A stretch of 64,000 nt of DNA from Verrucomicrobiota bacterium (GCA_004321905.1 SCQF01000023.1:157300-221299), one strand, 5' to 3'. Shown: positions 37,235-47,555, counted from the stretch's first letter. Translations and numbers: made by a program. Notes: generated by a model not told the origin, from the letters alone.

Positions 37235-38818
37235 TCATTCCACCACGTTTACCAGCGGCGGATTTTCGAGTTTCAGCGGCGAGTGGGCGCGGATGAAATC
37301 GGCCACGGCAGAACGCGTGTCGTTGGTCGTCAGCACAAACCGCGCGTGTGGCCCGGCGACGATCTGCGGCACCGACGGGAAGCGCCCGCCGCCGGAGGCA
37401 AGCGTATGGCTGTTCAGGGCAACGGCAAAGCGCTTGCGGGCATGCGGCTTGGTGCCGTCGGCCAGCCGCAGATTCTGCACGCGCTGGCCGGGTGCGGCGT
37501 CGGGATGGAGGTCATAGGCCACGCCCCAGACGCCGAGGAAATGGTCGCCGGCAACGCCCGCGTTTTCCTCCAAAATCGCGCGAATTTCCTGCAGCGTCAG
37601 CCACGCCACGCCGATGCGGTTTTCGTAGGGCACGATGCGCCAGATATCCCGCTCGGCAATCGGCCCGACGGCGAGACCGGCATCGGAAAACGCGCCGTGC
37701 AGCACCACTGCGGCCTGCACTTTTTCCGCGATAGCCTGACACAGTAACTGCTGGAGTGGCGATTGTCCGCGGATTTTGCCGGTCGCCGCCACCGCCTGTG
37801 CCGCGACGCCGACCGGCGCGGCGAGATATTTTTCTGCGCGCGCCAAATCACGCTGCAACAGCGCGCGCAATTCCGCTGATTCCGGCACCGCGTTGCTCGC
37901 CAACAAAGCCGACGCAGCGCGGCGGACGACCTTGTGCTGCACGGTATCGAACGTCAAATCCACCCGGCCCACCGCGCCGCCGTGGCAACCGGCTTCAAGG
38001 TAGAGCGTACCCAGCCCGTGCGGCGCGATGATGACCTCATGCAAATGCCCGCCCAAGATCGCGTCGAATTCCGGAAAGCGCTTGGCGAGGGCATGAACTT
38101 CGTTGCCGGCGTCATCGCCCGCGGGCCGATAGCCTTCGTGAATCAGCAGGAGCAGCACATCGGGCTTTTCGGCGCGTACAACCGGCAGTACTTCGGTCAG
38201 CGCAGCCACCGGCGCGGGAAATTTAAATTCGCCGAGTAGTTCCGGGCGCGTCCATTTTGGAATCAGCGGATTGGTCAGTCCGACGATCGCTACGCGCACG
38301 CCATCCACCTCCTTGATGACGAACGGCTGCACTCCCGGCAGCGGCGGCGTGATGTTCGCCGCAAGCACGTTCAACTTAGTCGTCGCCAGCAGATTCGTGA
38401 GCGTCGCCGTGCCCCAATCAAAGTCGTGATTGCCCAGACACCACGCGTCGTAACGCAGCCACTCCATTGCGCGTACCAGCACGCGTCCACCGGTCAGCCA
38501 ACTCTCCGCCGCACCTTGGATCGTATCGCCATCGTCGAGCAGCAGGACATTTTTTTCCTGCGCGCGGACTTGGCCAATCAGCGTGGCGCAACGCAGCAAA
38601 CCGCCAGCGCCGGCGGGTTCTTTTTTGGTAAACCTGGAAAGAACGTGACCGTGCAGGTCGGTCGTGTAGAGCACCGTCAGCGGCACTTCGCGCGCGGCGG
38701 AAAAATTGCCGAGAAAAACGAAGACGACGACGAGTTTTCCAAGGGTTGGAAAACGAAACAGGTGTTTTTTCCAAGCCTTGGAAAACCTGCACCCTTGAAC
38801 CATCGCGCGGCTCCTCAC
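37235..38818 (-). CDS. Exported 5'-nucleotidase/metallophosphatase (UshA/CpdB-like)
   Basis: A periplasmic metallophosphoesterase of about 522-527 aa that hydrolyses nucleotides or related esters. Metal-site motifs in order: LYTTDLHGH near residue 50, [12 protein letters not shown] near 97, LGNHDFDWG near 130, and GGHLHEVI near 262; the C-terminal 5'-nucleotidase domain follows. GTG at 38818 overlaps the clpX stop (GTGA); ATG at 38803 is an alternative. The two palindromes at 38735-38785 are translated as FSKAWKK and FPTLGK just before the hydrophobic signal core [14 protein letters not shown], so the repeats form the basic n-region of the signal peptide. Confidence 0.85.
   Translation of the reverse strand: MRSRAMVQGCRFSKAWKKHLFRFPTLGKLVVVFVFLGNFSAAREVPLTVLYTTDLHGHVLSRFTKKEPAGAGGLLRCATLIGQVRAQEKNVLLLDDGDTIQGAAESWLTGGRVLVRAMEWLRYDAWCLGNHDFDWGTATLTNLLATTKLNVLAANITPPLPGVQPFVIKEVDGVRVAIVGLTNPLIPKWTRPELLGEFKFPAPVAALTEVLPVVRAEKPDVLLLLIHEGYRPAGDDAGNEVHALAKRFPEFDAILGGHLHEVIIAPHGLGTLYLEAGCHGGAVGRVDLTFDTVQHKVVRRAASALLASNAVPESAELRALLQRDLARAEKYLAAPVGVAAQAVAATGKIRGQSPLQQLLCQAIAEKVQAAVVLHGAFSDAGLAVGPIAERDIWRIVPYENRIGVAWLTLQEIRAILEENAGVAGDHFLGVWGVAYDLHPDAAPGQRVQNLRLADGTKPHARKRFAVALNSHTLASGGGRFPSVPQIVAGPHARFVLTTNDTRSAVADFIRAHSPLKLENPPLVNVVE
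38735..38785. repeat. Paired 19-bp palindromes inside signal-peptide coding region
   Basis: TTTTCCAAGGGTTGGAAAA (38735-38753) and TTTTCCAAGCCTTGGAAAA (38767-38785), both perfect in the arms, 32 bp apart. They sit between the start codon and the hydrophobic core of the exported nucleotidase. Confidence 0.92.
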
Positions 38819-40074
38819 GCGCTCGCGCGCAGCGCCTCGCCCTGTTCTTCCGGACGACGCTTACGGATCAGGTCGGCGGTGACGACGAATTCTTTGAGGC
38901 CGGTGCGTTGCGGCACGTCGTACATGACGTCGAGCATCACTTCCTCGAGCATCGAGCGCAGCGCCCGCGCGCCGGTGCCTTTTTGGACGGCGGTACGCGC
39001 CAGTTCCCGCAGGGCCGCCGGTTCGAAGGTGAGCTTGACGCCTTCCATCGCGAGCAGTTGCTGGTATTGCTTGGTCATCGCGCTGCGCGGCTCGGTCAGG
39101 ATGCGAATGAGGTCGGCCTCGTCGAGCGGATTGAGCGTAGAAAGCACGGGCAGGCGTCCGATGAATTCCGGGATCAAACCGTACTTGAGCAAATCCTCCG
39201 GTTCGACTTTGTGCAAGACCTGACGGCGTTCCTTGGCGCTGGTCGGCAACTTCGCGCCGAAACCGAGCGCACCCTTGCCGAGGCGCCGGCGGATGATGTC
39301 ATCAAGACCGACGAATGCGCCGCCGCAGATGAAGAGAATGTTCTCGGTGTTGATCTTGAGATATTCCTGCTGCGGATGCTTGCGTCCGCCGTGCGGCGGC
39401 ACGTTGGAGATGGTACCTTCGAGAATCTTCAGCAGCGCCTGCTGGACGCCTTCGCCGGAAACATCACGCGTAATGGAAACGTTTTCGGTCTTGCGCGCGA
39501 TCTTGTCAATTTCGTCAATGTAGATGATGCCGCGCTCGGCGCGCGCCACCTCGCCATCGGAGGCCTGAATCAGGCGCAGCAAAATATTTTCGACGTCTTC
39601 GCCCACGTAGCCGGCTTCGGTCACCGTCGTGGCGTCGGAGATGCTAAAGGGCACGTCGAGGATGCGCGCCAACGTCCGCGCGAGCAGCGTCTTGCCGCTG
39701 CCGGTCGGGCCGATCAGCAGGACGTTGCTCTTTTCGATCTCGACCTCGGTGGTACCGGCGGCGCGTTCGGTTTTGTGTTGGAGCCGTTTGTAGTGGTTGT
39801 GCACCGCGACGCTGAGCACCTTCTTGGCGTGCTCCTGGCCGATCACATATTCATCGAGTCGCTGCTTGATTTCGTGCGGCTTGAGCGGCTGGGGCGTGGT
39901 GGGCGCAGGCGTCGCCGTCGCGGCCGCCTTTTGACGATCCTGCGTGAGCATGGAGCTGCACACAGCCACGCACTGCTCGCAGATATTCACGCCGGGCCCG
40001 GGCACCAAGCGTTCGGTTTGCGTGGCCGCACGCCCGCAAAACGAACAACGAATATTTTCACGACGCGGCGCCAT
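38815..40074 (-). CDS. clpX: ATP-dependent unfoldase ClpX
   Basis: Hexameric AAA+ unfoldase that delivers proteins to ClpP. The 419-aa protein opens with the four-cysteine zinc domain ([10 protein letters not shown], then CEQCVAVC). Walker [12 protein letters not shown] is near residue 117 and Walker [11 protein letters not shown] near 179. The C-terminal small domain includes [11 protein letters not shown]. It follows clpP by 3 bp, and its stop overlaps the start of the nucleotidase gene, so tig-clpP-clpX and the nucleotidase are one operon. Confidence 0.96.
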   Translation of the reverse strand: MAPRRENIRCSFCGRAATQTERLVPGPGVNICEQCVAVCSSMLTQDRQKAAATATPAPTTPQPLKPHEIKQRLDEYVIGQEHAKKVLSVAVHNHYKRLQHKTERAAGTTEVEIEKSNVLLIGPTGSGKTLLARTLARILDVPFSISDATTVTEAGYVGEDVENILLRLIQASDGEVARAERGIIYIDEIDKIARKTENVSITRDVSGEGVQQALLKILEGTISNVPPHGGRKHPQQEYLKINTENILFICGGAFVGLDDIIRRRLGKGALGFGAKLPTSAKERRQVLHKVEPEDLLKYGLIPEFIGRLPVLSTLNPLDEADLIRILTEPRSAMTKQYQQLLAMEGVKLTFEPAALRELARTAVQKGTGARALRSMLEEVMLDVMYDVPQRTGLKEFVVTADLIRKRRPEEQGEALRASA

Positions 40075-40077
40075 GAC

Positions 40078-40704
40078 TTACTTCTCCCTAGCTTTGGCGG
40101 CTGTCGCCTGCTTGCGGCTGACCACGACCTGATCCACCAGCCCGTAAACGCGGGACTCTTCGGCGGACATGAAGAAGTCGCGGTCGGTATCGTGTGAAAT
40201 CACCTCAAGCGTCTTGCCGGTATGCAGGGCCAGAATTCCGTTCAGGTTATCGCGCAAACGCAGGATTTCCTTGGCTTGAATGCTGATATCGCTGGCCTGT
40301 CCTTGCACGCCGCCCCACGGCTGATGAATCATGATGCGCGCGTTCGGCAACGCGAAGCGCTTGCCGTGCGTGCCCGCGGCCAGCAGCACCGCGGCCATGC
40401 TCGCGGCCTGACCCACGCAATAGGTCGTCACGTCGCACTTGAGGTATTGCATCGTGTCATAGATCGCCAAGCCCGCCGTAACCGAGCCGCCCGGCGAGTT
40501 GATGTAAAAATGAATGTCCTTCTCCGCGTCTTCGCCTTGCAGAAAAAGCATCTGCGCGATGATCAGGTTGCTGATCTCGTCGTCAATCGCCGTGCCGATG
40601 AACACGATGCGATCTTTGAGCAGCCGCGAGAAAATATCGTAGGCGCGTTCACCGCGCCCGGTCTGCTCGACCACCATCGGAATCAATTGATTGTGTACCG
40701 TCAT
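40078..40704 (-). CDS. clpP: ATP-dependent Clp protease proteolytic subunit
   Basis: Serine protease core of ClpXP. The 208-aa protein has the oxyanion/Ser motif [14 protein letters not shown] (catalytic Ser near residue 101), the His in [10 protein letters not shown] near 126, and the typical [18 protein letters not shown] segment. Its start overlaps the trigger factor stop by 4 bp (ATGA). Confidence 0.96.
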   Translation of the reverse strand: MTVHNQLIPMVVEQTGRGERAYDIFSRLLKDRIVFIGTAIDDEISNLIIAQMLFLQGEDAEKDIHFYINSPGGSVTAGLAIYDTMQYLKCDVTTYCVGQAASMAAVLLAAGTHGKRFALPNARIMIHQPWGGVQGQASDISIQAKEILRLRDNLNGILALHTGKTLEVISHDTDRDFFMSAEESRVYGLVDQVVVSRKQATAAKAREK

Positions 40705-42026
40705 GACTTCTGCTCCGGCTCTGTTGTTTCCGTGACCTGCGCCTGCGCGAGGACAAAATCAAGCGCCTTATCACGACGCAGGGCGTCGCGCAAACCATCG
40801 AGTCGCTCGTTTTTGATCAACGCGGCGCGCGCCTGTTGTGGCGTCATCCGCTGCTGTCCGGCAATCCGCTGGATTTCCGCATCCAAATCCGCGGCACTGA
40901 CCTCGACGGCTTCGGCCTCGGCAATCTTGTGCAGGATGTAGCGCAACTTGATATCGTCAACCGCAGAACGTTTGGCCGCCTCGAAAATCTCGCCGCGATG
41001 CGACTCGATTTCTTCGCGTGCCACGCCACGCTGCATATTCCGGCTGACCACGTCATAGACCGCGCTCTGCGTCTCACGCTGCACCACCGATTCCGGCACT
41101 TCGATTTTGGTGCTGTCCAAGAGTTGCTTGGCCGCCGCGTTACGACGCTGTTGTTGTTCCTGATTTTCTTTGAGCGTTTGCAAATCCTTGCGAATCCGTT
41201 CGCGCAGCTTTTCCTCGTTCTCCACGCCAAACGGCTTGAGCAGGCTTTCATAGTTGCCTGGCAGCTTGCGTTCACGGATGGCCTTGACCGTGACGGTGTA
41301 GCTGGCGGTCTTGCCGGCCAGTTCCTTACGACTGAAGTCGGCGGGGAATTTCACTGCCGCCTGTTTCGTCTCGCCGATGGCCGCGCCAACCAGTGCCATA
41401 CCGAGCCCCGGCAGGAGCGCGTGCTCTTCCTCAATCAGCATCCAGTAGCCATCCATCTTGCCCAAGCCCGCCGCTTCCGGCGCGAGTTCCGTCACTGGCT
41501 TGCCATCGCTCGTCCCGACATAATCCACCTGCACCAAGTCGCCCTTTTGCACCGCGCGGCCGGTCACGTCCTCAAATTTCGCCTGCCGCTCCAGCATACC
41601 TTTGAGCGTGCCTTCGACCTCATCGTCCTTGACCTCGACCTTGCGGCCGGTCAAGGCAATACCCTTGTAGCTCGGCACCTCGAATTGCGGCGGCACGTCC
41701 ACCGTGACACTGAAGGTGAGCGGCTGGCCGGCGACATATTTCGCCTCGGTCAAATCGAGCACCTCGACCACGTCGAGCTTGTGCTGCTCGACCGCGCCGT
41801 GATAGCCGCGCGCGACGAGCCGGTCACGGATTTCCTCGGCGATTTCCTTGCCGTAGTGCCGCTGCACCATCGCCGCCGGCGCTTTGCCGGGCCGGAAACC
41901 CGGAATCCGCGCGGCTTTCGTGAAACCCTTGAGCGCATCGCCATAGTCCGCGCCCGCTTCTTCCGCCGTAAATTCGATGTTCAGTTTTTTACGACACGGC
42001 CCCAATTCTTCAACTATGCACTTCAT
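40701..42026 (-). CDS. tig: Trigger factor
   Basis: Ribosome-associated chaperone and peptidyl-prolyl isomerase. The 441-aa protein has the N-terminal ribosome-binding domain ([19 protein letters not shown] near residue 45), an FKBP-type PPIase domain near 155-240 ([16 protein letters not shown]), and a long helical C-terminal domain. The ATG at 42026 ([11 protein letters not shown]) is the family-like start; the open frame from 42077 adds 17 unrelated residues. First gene of the tig-clpP-clpX operon. Confidence 0.93.
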   Translation of the reverse strand: MKCIVEELGPCRKKLNIEFTAEEAGADYGDALKGFTKAARIPGFRPGKAPAAMVQRHYGKEIAEEIRDRLVARGYHGAVEQHKLDVVEVLDLTEAKYVAGQPLTFSVTVDVPPQFEVPSYKGIALTGRKVEVKDDEVEGTLKGMLERQAKFEDVTGRAVQKGDLVQVDYVGTSDGKPVTELAPEAAGLGKMDGYWMLIEEEHALLPGLGMALVGAAIGETKQAAVKFPADFSRKELAGKTASYTVTVKAIRERKLPGNYESLLKPFGVENEEKLRERIRKDLQTLKENQEQQQRRNAAAKQLLDSTKIEVPESVVQRETQSAVYDVVSRNMQRGVAREEIESHRGEIFEAAKRSAVDDIKLRYILHKIAEAEAVEVSAADLDAEIQRIAGQQRMTPQQARAALIKNERLDGLRDALRRDKALDFVLAQAQVTETTEPEQKS

Positions 42027-42120
42027 CCAAAACCTCTTTCCAATGGTTGACTCCGCCCCGAAAAGGGCGAGCGACACCCTAAGCCATCCCCCACCCCCGC
42101 GTCAAGAAAGCTATCCGGCG

Positions 42121-44766
42121 TCACTCGACCCGCGCGAAGCTCACGCGGCGCAAAACCACATCGGCTTTACCGGAATAGACGAAGACGAGATTGATCGGCA
42201 GATTGCGCACGATGTGGATCCGCACCTGTGCTGGCTGGCCCGCGATAACCGACGCACTCGCTAGCATCGTCGTCCCTTGATCCAAATTGAACGCACCCAA
42301 ATCCGTGCCGGGCGCAGCGGGCGAAGCGGCCTCGACGGCGACCCGATAATCGCCGACTTCCAGCGGCAGCTTGGGGCCATAGAAGCTGATACCGGCACCG
42401 TCGTGCTGAACGCGAAAGACCGCCGAACCGTTGGCGAGATCAGTCATGCCGGCGTGGAAGAAAATCGCACCCGGCAATTCCAGCGTCTGGCCTTTGACCG
42501 GCGACGACCAGTCGCCATCCAACAGCAACGCGAAGTCGAGGTCTACCGAACCTGATGCATAACGCAAGTTGAGTCCAACCGGCGCAAAACCAAGAAACGC
42601 AACGGCAGGCACGGCATACCACGTCCAGTTTGTCGCGCTGATGCTCAAGCCGTTAGTGACACACGGTTGGCTGTTCACGATTTGCGCGCAATCTAAAACG
42701 CCTTGGCCGCGCGCACGGAGCAGCCAGCGGAGCGTGGGGCGGAAGGCAACGCGTTCAGACGGGATTTCCACGGCGGCGTTGGTGTAGGCGAGCAGCGCGT
42801 AGGCACGGGCGCTGGCGCCTTCGTCGGCTTGCAACGCGCAGGATTCGCTGCGCGGGCAGCGTTCCAGTTCCCACTGACGCGCCGGGAAGAAAGTTTCCCG
42901 AGGCTTGGAAAAATGATCTGCCGGTTTTTCCAAGCCTTGGAAATCAGGAACGGTTGCGCCGGGTCGGAGACCCGGCCTACACGCGTCGCCAGTAGGCCGG
43001 GTCTCCGACCCGGCGTTCAGAATACGGAACGCCCAAACCGGGCCGTCCTGTTTGAGCAATTTCAGGCGCGGATGGCGCAGCAAATTCTGCAAGGTGCAGG
43101 CGGCGGGGAACGGGCTGACTTTTTCCGGAAAGAGATTTTCGTGAAACAGTAGCCAGTGCACGCCCATCGTGTCGAGACGCGCGATTTGCTCGTCGGAGAG
43201 CACGCCTTGATTGACGCTTTCAAAGCGACGGAAGATGTCGAGGAAGTAGTTTTTTTTGATGAACGGGTTGTAGCCGTTGACCATGCGGACGCGATAAAGC
43301 GAAGCGTAGTGCTGATAGAGCGAGGAATAGTGCGAGTCGCCGGGCCAGAGGACGATGACAAGCGCGTGCGGCGGCTGGCCGAGTTTTTGGGCGTCGGTGG
43401 CGACGGCGGCATAAGCTTCCTGGCGGTCGTCGAGCCGCGCAAGCGTGGGATGCGTCTGGCCGGCGTATTCCCAGATCAACAATGCGAGCACGAGTGTCGG
43501 CAAAGCGAGTTGAAGGCGCCGGTTACGCAACAGCGGCATCAACGCGCCGAGCGACAGTGCCGCGCCGACGGCCAGCAGCGTCGGCAGTACGCTGAGAATT
43601 TTGGCGGGCTGACGAATGAAGCCATAGGGCGGAATCAACTTGCGCGCGAGGTTGAAAAATCGGGCGTCGAACGGCGCACGGTAACCCAACGCCAAATACA
43701 GGACGACCACGATGCCGGCGCCGAGCAGCGTCAAGACCAGCCAGTGGCGCGCGTCTGCGCGGAACGCACGCACGGTGCGCCCCAGCAGGGCGAACCAGCC
43801 GGCGAGCAACACCGCACAAATCGTATAGCCGATAAAAATTTGATCCGAGATGGCCAGCGGACTACGCCCCCAGTAGCCGGGCCATTCGGGCGAGTAATTC
43901 AGCACTTCGCGCCAATGACGAGGTCCAACGGAAAAATCAACCGCGGGCACGCCGGTGACAAAATGTGTCAGCCATTTCATCAGCTTCGGAAACTTTAGTG
44001 CGAAAGCCAAAAACAGCAGGAACGGCAGCAACGCGAGCAGGCAGCGGCCCACATACCGCCACGAAAGCCACGGTCGCTCCGTCCGCGCAGCGAAAGCGAC
44101 GCAGCACCAGCCGACAGCAGCGAGCGCGCTAAAAAAGAAAACATGTTGATCGCCCCATGCCGCGCCGAGAATGGCGAATCCCGCGAGCCAGCCGCCCGCC
44201 AGACGGTTTTCGCGTATGGCCAAGTCAATACCCAGCAGAACCGCGGGCGTCCACATCATGGCGAAGCCTGCCGGGCTGCCGCCGAACAGATTGACCCAGC
44301 GGAAGGGCATGATAATGCTGATTAGCGCCACCCACCATGCGATCCATTCGCTGGTCGTGTAGCGGCGGGTCAGGAGCAGCGTGAAAAGATAGGTGAGCCA
44401 GAGTGAAAGAAAGCCGGTCAGATTCCAGCCGAAGGCGCGCCCGCCCAGCGCCGCGCTCGCGTTGAAAATCAGGGAGAACGGGATGTAATAGGTGTCCGGG
44501 TGGAAGCAGGCGCGCGGGTCGCCCGTGTTGAATTCATAGAGATTATAGAAGAACGGCGTGTGGCCCGTGAGCCAGTCGCCCGCCAGCCAGCAGTAATACA
44601 TGAACTGCAGGTGGTCGCCGGGGATGGTCGGCTGAAAATCCGTCGGAGCGTGATGTGCGGAAGACGGAACCACCGTGGCCACGTGTGCCGGCAAAGGCCA
44701 AGCGAATAACAGCCAGACGGCCAGCGTCACCAGCCCTGTGCCGAGGATTGTTTTCCAAACGCGCAT
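42121..44766 (-). CDS. Large polytopic membrane protein (YfhO/GT-C-like) with repeat insertions
   Basis: An 881-aa protein with about 12 transmembrane segments in the first 450 residues and a soluble C-terminal half. The first periplasmic loop carries DFQPTIPGDHLQFMYY and later FHPDTYYIPFSL, similar in layout to YfhO and other GT-C transferases that take sugars from lipid carriers. Residues about 584-624 are encoded by a hairpin repeat (42958-43014) and a palindrome pair (42894-42944), all in frame. The start is 86 bp from the divergent radical SAM gene. Role in surface glycan or lipid modification is inferred. Confidence 0.62.
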   Translation of the reverse strand: MRVWKTILGTGLVTLAVWLLFAWPLPAHVATVVPSSAHHAPTDFQPTIPGDHLQFMYYCWLAGDWLTGHTPFFYNLYEFNTGDPRACFHPDTYYIPFSLIFNASAALGGRAFGWNLTGFLSLWLTYLFTLLLTRRYTTSEWIAWWVALISIIMPFRWVNLFGGSPAGFAMMWTPAVLLGIDLAIRENRLAGGWLAGFAILGAAWGDQHVFFFSALAAVGWCCVAFAARTERPWLSWRYVGRCLLALLPFLLFLAFALKFPKLMKWLTHFVTGVPAVDFSVGPRHWREVLNYSPEWPGYWGRSPLAISDQIFIGYTICAVLLAGWFALLGRTVRAFRADARHWLVLTLLGAGIVVVLYLALGYRAPFDARFFNLARKLIPPYGFIRQPAKILSVLPTLLAVGAALSLGALMPLLRNRRLQLALPTLVLALLIWEYAGQTHPTLARLDDRQEAYAAVATDAQKLGQPPHALVIVLWPGDSHYSSLYQHYASLYRVRMVNGYNPFIKKNYFLDIFRRFESVNQGVLSDEQIARLDTMGVHWLLFHENLFPEKVSPFPAACTLQNLLRHPRLKLLKQDGPVWAFRILNAGSETRPTGDACRPGLRPGATVPDFQGLEKPADHFSKPRETFFPARQWELERCPRSESCALQADEGASARAYALLAYTNAAVEIPSERVAFRPTLRWLLRARGQGVLDCAQIVNSQPCVTNGLSISATNWTWYAVPAVAFLGFAPVGLNLRYASGSVDLDFALLLDGDWSSPVKGQTLELPGAIFFHAGMTDLANGSAVFRVQHDGAGISFYGPKLPLEVGDYRVAVEAASPAAPGTDLGAFNLDQGTTMLASASVIAGQPAQVRIHIVRNLPINLVFVYSGKADVVLRRVSFARVE
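42894..42944. repeat. Paired 19-bp palindromes inserted in frame in membrane protein gene
   Basis: Copies at 42894-42912 (two arm mismatches) and 42926-42944, 32 bp apart. They encode FQGLEKPADHFSKPRETF-type sequence. The 51-bp unit equals 17 codons. Confidence 0.85.
42958..43014. repeat. Hairpin repeat inserted in frame in membrane protein gene
   Basis: Perfect 23-bp inverted arms at 42958-42980 and 42992-43014 with an 11-bp loop, core GCCGGGTCGGAGACCC. The encoded peptide (SETRPTGDACRPGLRPG) has no family counterpart. It is 13 bp from the palindrome pair, making a compound insertion. Confidence 0.85.
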
Positions 44767-44793
44767 GCCTTATGGTTAGCATCAATGCGCCAC

Positions 44794-44821
44794 TTGAACA
44801 ATGCTTTAAGCGTTCTATATT
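44794..44821 (+). promoter_or_regulatory. Possible sigma-70-type promoter for the radical SAM gene
   Basis: TTGAAC (44794-44799), a 16-base spacer and TATATT (44816-44821), in the divergent gap. GAGGG at 44842-44846 is the likely ribosome-binding site for the ATG at 44853. Confidence 0.5.
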
Positions 44822-44852
44822 ACCGCGCCCAACATAGAAGCGAGGGACACCG

Positions 44853-46250
44853 ATGAAAGTATTATTCGTTTACACCGACGTGGCTGTGCGCGGCGGGGCC
44901 TTGAGCTATCAATTTGGTGTGGCCATGCTCAGCGCCGTGCTCAAGCAGCACGGGCATGACACGCGCCTGCACTATATGTACGGCAAATATGATGTCGAGC
45001 CTTTACGGCAGGATATTGCCGCCTGGCGCCCCGACGTGGTCGCGTTCTCCGGTGTCTCGCCGCAATATCGCTATGTCAAACGCGCCATTGAACAACTGGC
45101 GCCGATTCCGGCCTTCACCATCTATGGCGGCGTGCATCCCACGCTCGACACAAGCTGTCTGGAGGAAGTGCGCGGCCTTGATGCGATCTGCGTGGGCGAA
45201 GGCGAGTTTGCACTGCTGGAACTTGTGGAGGCGCTCCGCGACGGCAAGCCGGTTGATAACATCCTGAACCTCTGGATCAAGAAAAAAGACGGCAGCATCA
45301 TTCGCAATCCCACCCGGCCGTGGCACAAGAACCTCGACGAACTACCCTATCCAGACTACGACCTGTTCGAGTTCCAAAAGATTTGCGACAGCGATTTCAA
45401 CACGGCGCTGTTCATGTTCACGCGCGGCTGCCCCTATAATTGCACCTTCTGCAGCAATCACGCCCAACGCATCCAGCAGGAAGGGCAATATGTCCGCTCC
45501 CGCAGCGTAGATCACTGCTTGGGCGATATCCGCCATGTCGTCAGTCACTACAATGTAAAAGCGCTGTACTTCAACGACGACTGTTTCACCGCCAACCGTA
45601 AATGGTGGCCCGCGTTCTGTGAAAAATATGAGCAGGAGTTCAAGATACCTTTCTACATCAATACGCGGCCCGAAACGCTCAACGACGAAATCTGCGCCCG
45701 CCTCAAAGCCGCCGGATGCGCCCGTGTTTCGGTGGGCATCGAATGCGGCCACGAAAAATTCCGTTCCGAACTGCTGGGGCGCCGGCAATCGAACGATCGG
45801 ATCATCAACGCCTTCGACGCCTGCCGCCGCGCGGGCATCAAGACCAAGAGCTTCAACATCGTCGGCTTCCCCTACGAAACGCCGGAGATTTTCCAGGAGA
45901 CGATCAATCTGAACGCGCGCGTCAATCCCGACAGCCTGATCATCGGTGTCTTCGAACCGTATGTCGGCACCGAACTGGCCAAGGTGTGCGAGAAGGAAGG
46001 CTGGATTGACATGAAACGCTGGCTCAATGACGATTTCGTGGGCCGCACCGACACCGTGCTCGAGATGCCCCAATTCACGCGGGCCCAAATTCTCAAGGCC
46101 TACCGCAACTTCGCCTTCAACGTTTATAAACGCATTTCCTTCAAGAAGGCGCTCACCTTGCGCGTCTACTACTCGCAATACGGCCAGTTCTTGCTCTGGC
46201 TGCTGACGCCGTTCCGCAGTCTGCTGCGTAAAGCGACGATGGGCGTGTGA
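44853..46250 (+). CDS. B12-binding-domain radical SAM protein
   Basis: A 465-aa cobalamin-dependent radical SAM enzyme, probably a methylase or a related C-C bond-forming enzyme. Residues 1-~150 form a Rossmann-like B12-binding domain (VVAFSGVSPQYRYVK and IYGGVHPTLD). The radical SAM Fe-S motif CPYNCTFCS is near residue 195, followed by YFNDDCFTANRKW and GIECGHEKFR. Similar genes act on hopanoids, lipids, phosphonates or natural products; the substrate here is unknown. Neighbouring envelope genes make a lipid or glycan target plausible. Confidence 0.85.
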   Translation: MKVLFVYTDVAVRGGALSYQFGVAMLSAVLKQHGHDTRLHYMYGKYDVEPLRQDIAAWRPDVVAFSGVSPQYRYVKRAIEQLAPIPAFTIYGGVHPTLDTSCLEEVRGLDAICVGEGEFALLELVEALRDGKPVDNILNLWIKKKDGSIIRNPTRPWHKNLDELPYPDYDLFEFQKICDSDFNTALFMFTRGCPYNCTFCSNHAQRIQQEGQYVRSRSVDHCLGDIRHVVSHYNVKALYFNDDCFTANRKWWPAFCEKYEQEFKIPFYINTRPETLNDEICARLKAAGCARVSVGIECGHEKFRSELLGRRQSNDRIINAFDACRRAGIKTKSFNIVGFPYETPEIFQETINLNARVNPDSLIIGVFEPYVGTELAKVCEKEGWIDMKRWLNDDFVGRTDTVLEMPQFTRAQILKAYRNFAFNVYKRISFKKALTLRVYYSQYGQFLLWLLTPFRSLLRKATMGV

Positions 46251-46262
46251 GGCACGGCGGCG

Positions 46263-46313
46263 TTTCCCAAGCCTTGGAAAAGTGAACCCTTCCTTTTTCC
46301 AAGGTTTGGAAAA
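46263..46313. repeat. Paired 19-bp palindromes between convergent genes
   Basis: Copies at 46263-46281 and 46295-46313, 32 bp apart, filling most of the 80-bp gap between the radical SAM gene and the acyltransferase gene. Confidence 0.92.
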
Positions 46314-46330
46314 AGCGCGATTCCGTTCGT

Positions 46331-47239
46331 TCACTTTTTTACCGGCGGCAGCGGATCCAGCACCCAGCGTTTGTTGAACCAGAAAAATTGGCCGGGGTGT
46401 TCGCGGATGGCAGCCTCCAAACGCGCCATGACTTCCTGTGTGATGCGCCGTTCGTCGGCGTCTTTTTCTGCGGTGGGATCCGGCCAGACCGGCGGCAAGC
46501 TACGGAAATGGTGCCGTGTCCACCCCTCGCGCCACATGCAACACGGGAACACCGGCACGCCGGCATCGCGCGCGAACACGGCCATACCGCGTCCAATGTT
46601 CGCGCGTCCACCGAGGAACGCGATATCCAGCGCGTGATGCTTGGCGCGCACATCGGGCAACATCGCCAACACCTTGCCCGCCGCCAGCCGCCGCAACGCC
46701 AGCCGGATCGCGCCGGCATCATTCATGATCGTCTCAACGCCGGTTGAACTACGCAAATGATTGAGATAAGCGTCGGTCAGCGGATTCTTCTGCCGCCGCG
46801 CCATGAACAGGATCGGCACGCCGTAGGATTGCGCCGCGATGCCCGCCAAATCCCAGTTGCCCATGTGCGGCACGGCGATGACGGCTCCGCGACCAGAACG
46901 AACATGCGCCAGCGCGCCGGCGTCATCGTGTACCACCGCCATTTGCTTGATGCGCTTCGGCGTCAGCCGCGGAATCCGCATGATTTCGATGGCGTTGAAA
47001 AACAGATTGCGCCACGTCTGCCAAACAATTTGCCGCCGCTCACGCGGGCTGAACTGCGCACCGAAAACTTCGACGACGCGCTGCTCGGCGTCGCGCAAGC
47101 GGCGGTGGGCCACGCCACGCGCCAGCACCGCCAGACACCACGCCAATCCCATCGCCGCACGGTAGGGCAAAATACTGACGAGACCGATAGCGCCGCGCAG
47201 CAGCGCATATTCCATCACGTGTTTGAAACGATATTTCAT
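46331..47239 (-). CDS. LpxL/HtrB-family acyltransferase
   Basis: An inner-membrane enzyme that transfers a secondary acyl chain to lipid A precursor or a related glycolipid. The 302-aa protein has an N-terminal hydrophobic anchor, the catalytic HX4D motif in VPHMGNWDLAG near residue 123, and MLPDVRAKHHALDIAFLGG near 198. Its presence indicates an LPS-type outer membrane. Fatty-acid length and acceptor cannot be told. Confidence 0.87.
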   Translation of the reverse strand: MKYRFKHVMEYALLRGAIGLVSILPYRAAMGLAWCLAVLARGVAHRRLRDAEQRVVEVFGAQFSPRERRQIVWQTWRNLFFNAIEIMRIPRLTPKRIKQMAVVHDDAGALAHVRSGRGAVIAVPHMGNWDLAGIAAQSYGVPILFMARRQKNPLTDAYLNHLRSSTGVETIMNDAGAIRLALRRLAAGKVLAMLPDVRAKHHALDIAFLGGRANIGRGMAVFARDAGVPVFPCCMWREGWTRHHFRSLPPVWPDPTAEKDADERRITQEVMARLEAAIREHPGQFFWFNKRWVLDPLPPVKK

Positions 47240-47244
47240 TTTTC

Positions 47245-47325
47245 CCAGACGCAGATAAACGCCGATTTACACAGATTTCCGAATCCGCTTCATCCGCGTC
47301 AATCTGCGTTTATCAACGTCCAACT
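47245..47325. repeat. Inverted CGCAGATAAACGC repeat
   Basis: GACGCAGATAAACGC near 47250 and its inverted version GCGTCAATCTGCGTTTATC near 47306-47324 flank a short spacer with CGATT and AATCCGC. This looks like the two ends of an empty cassette of a third end type. Confidence 0.5.
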
Positions 47326-47453
47326 TCTTCCTTTTCGATCAAAACCCGAAACCCCACATCCGCGCCGCCCTCGGGACTGCCCAAGCACACGTCTCCGCCG
47401 GGGACAAAAACAAATATGGGCGGGAGGCCCTGCCCACAAGAAGCTTGGCTGCT

Positions 47454-47504
47454 GGTTCCAAGGGTTGGAAAAGGTTGGTCGTCGTTTTTCCAAGGCTTGG
47501 AAAC
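47454..47504. repeat. Paired 19-bp palindromes, intergenic
   Basis: Copies at 47454-47472 (left arm degraded) and 47486-47504, 32 bp apart, in the gap between the DUF6941-like gene and the acyltransferase gene. Confidence 0.85.
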
Positions 47505-47555
47505 AGCGTCGCCAGCGAGAGGCCCAGCAACGCTATCACCCACGAACTTTTCACT

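Noticed and set aside
40836..42050. 404-aa open frame opposite trigger factor
   Set aside because: Antisense shadow; no family similarity.
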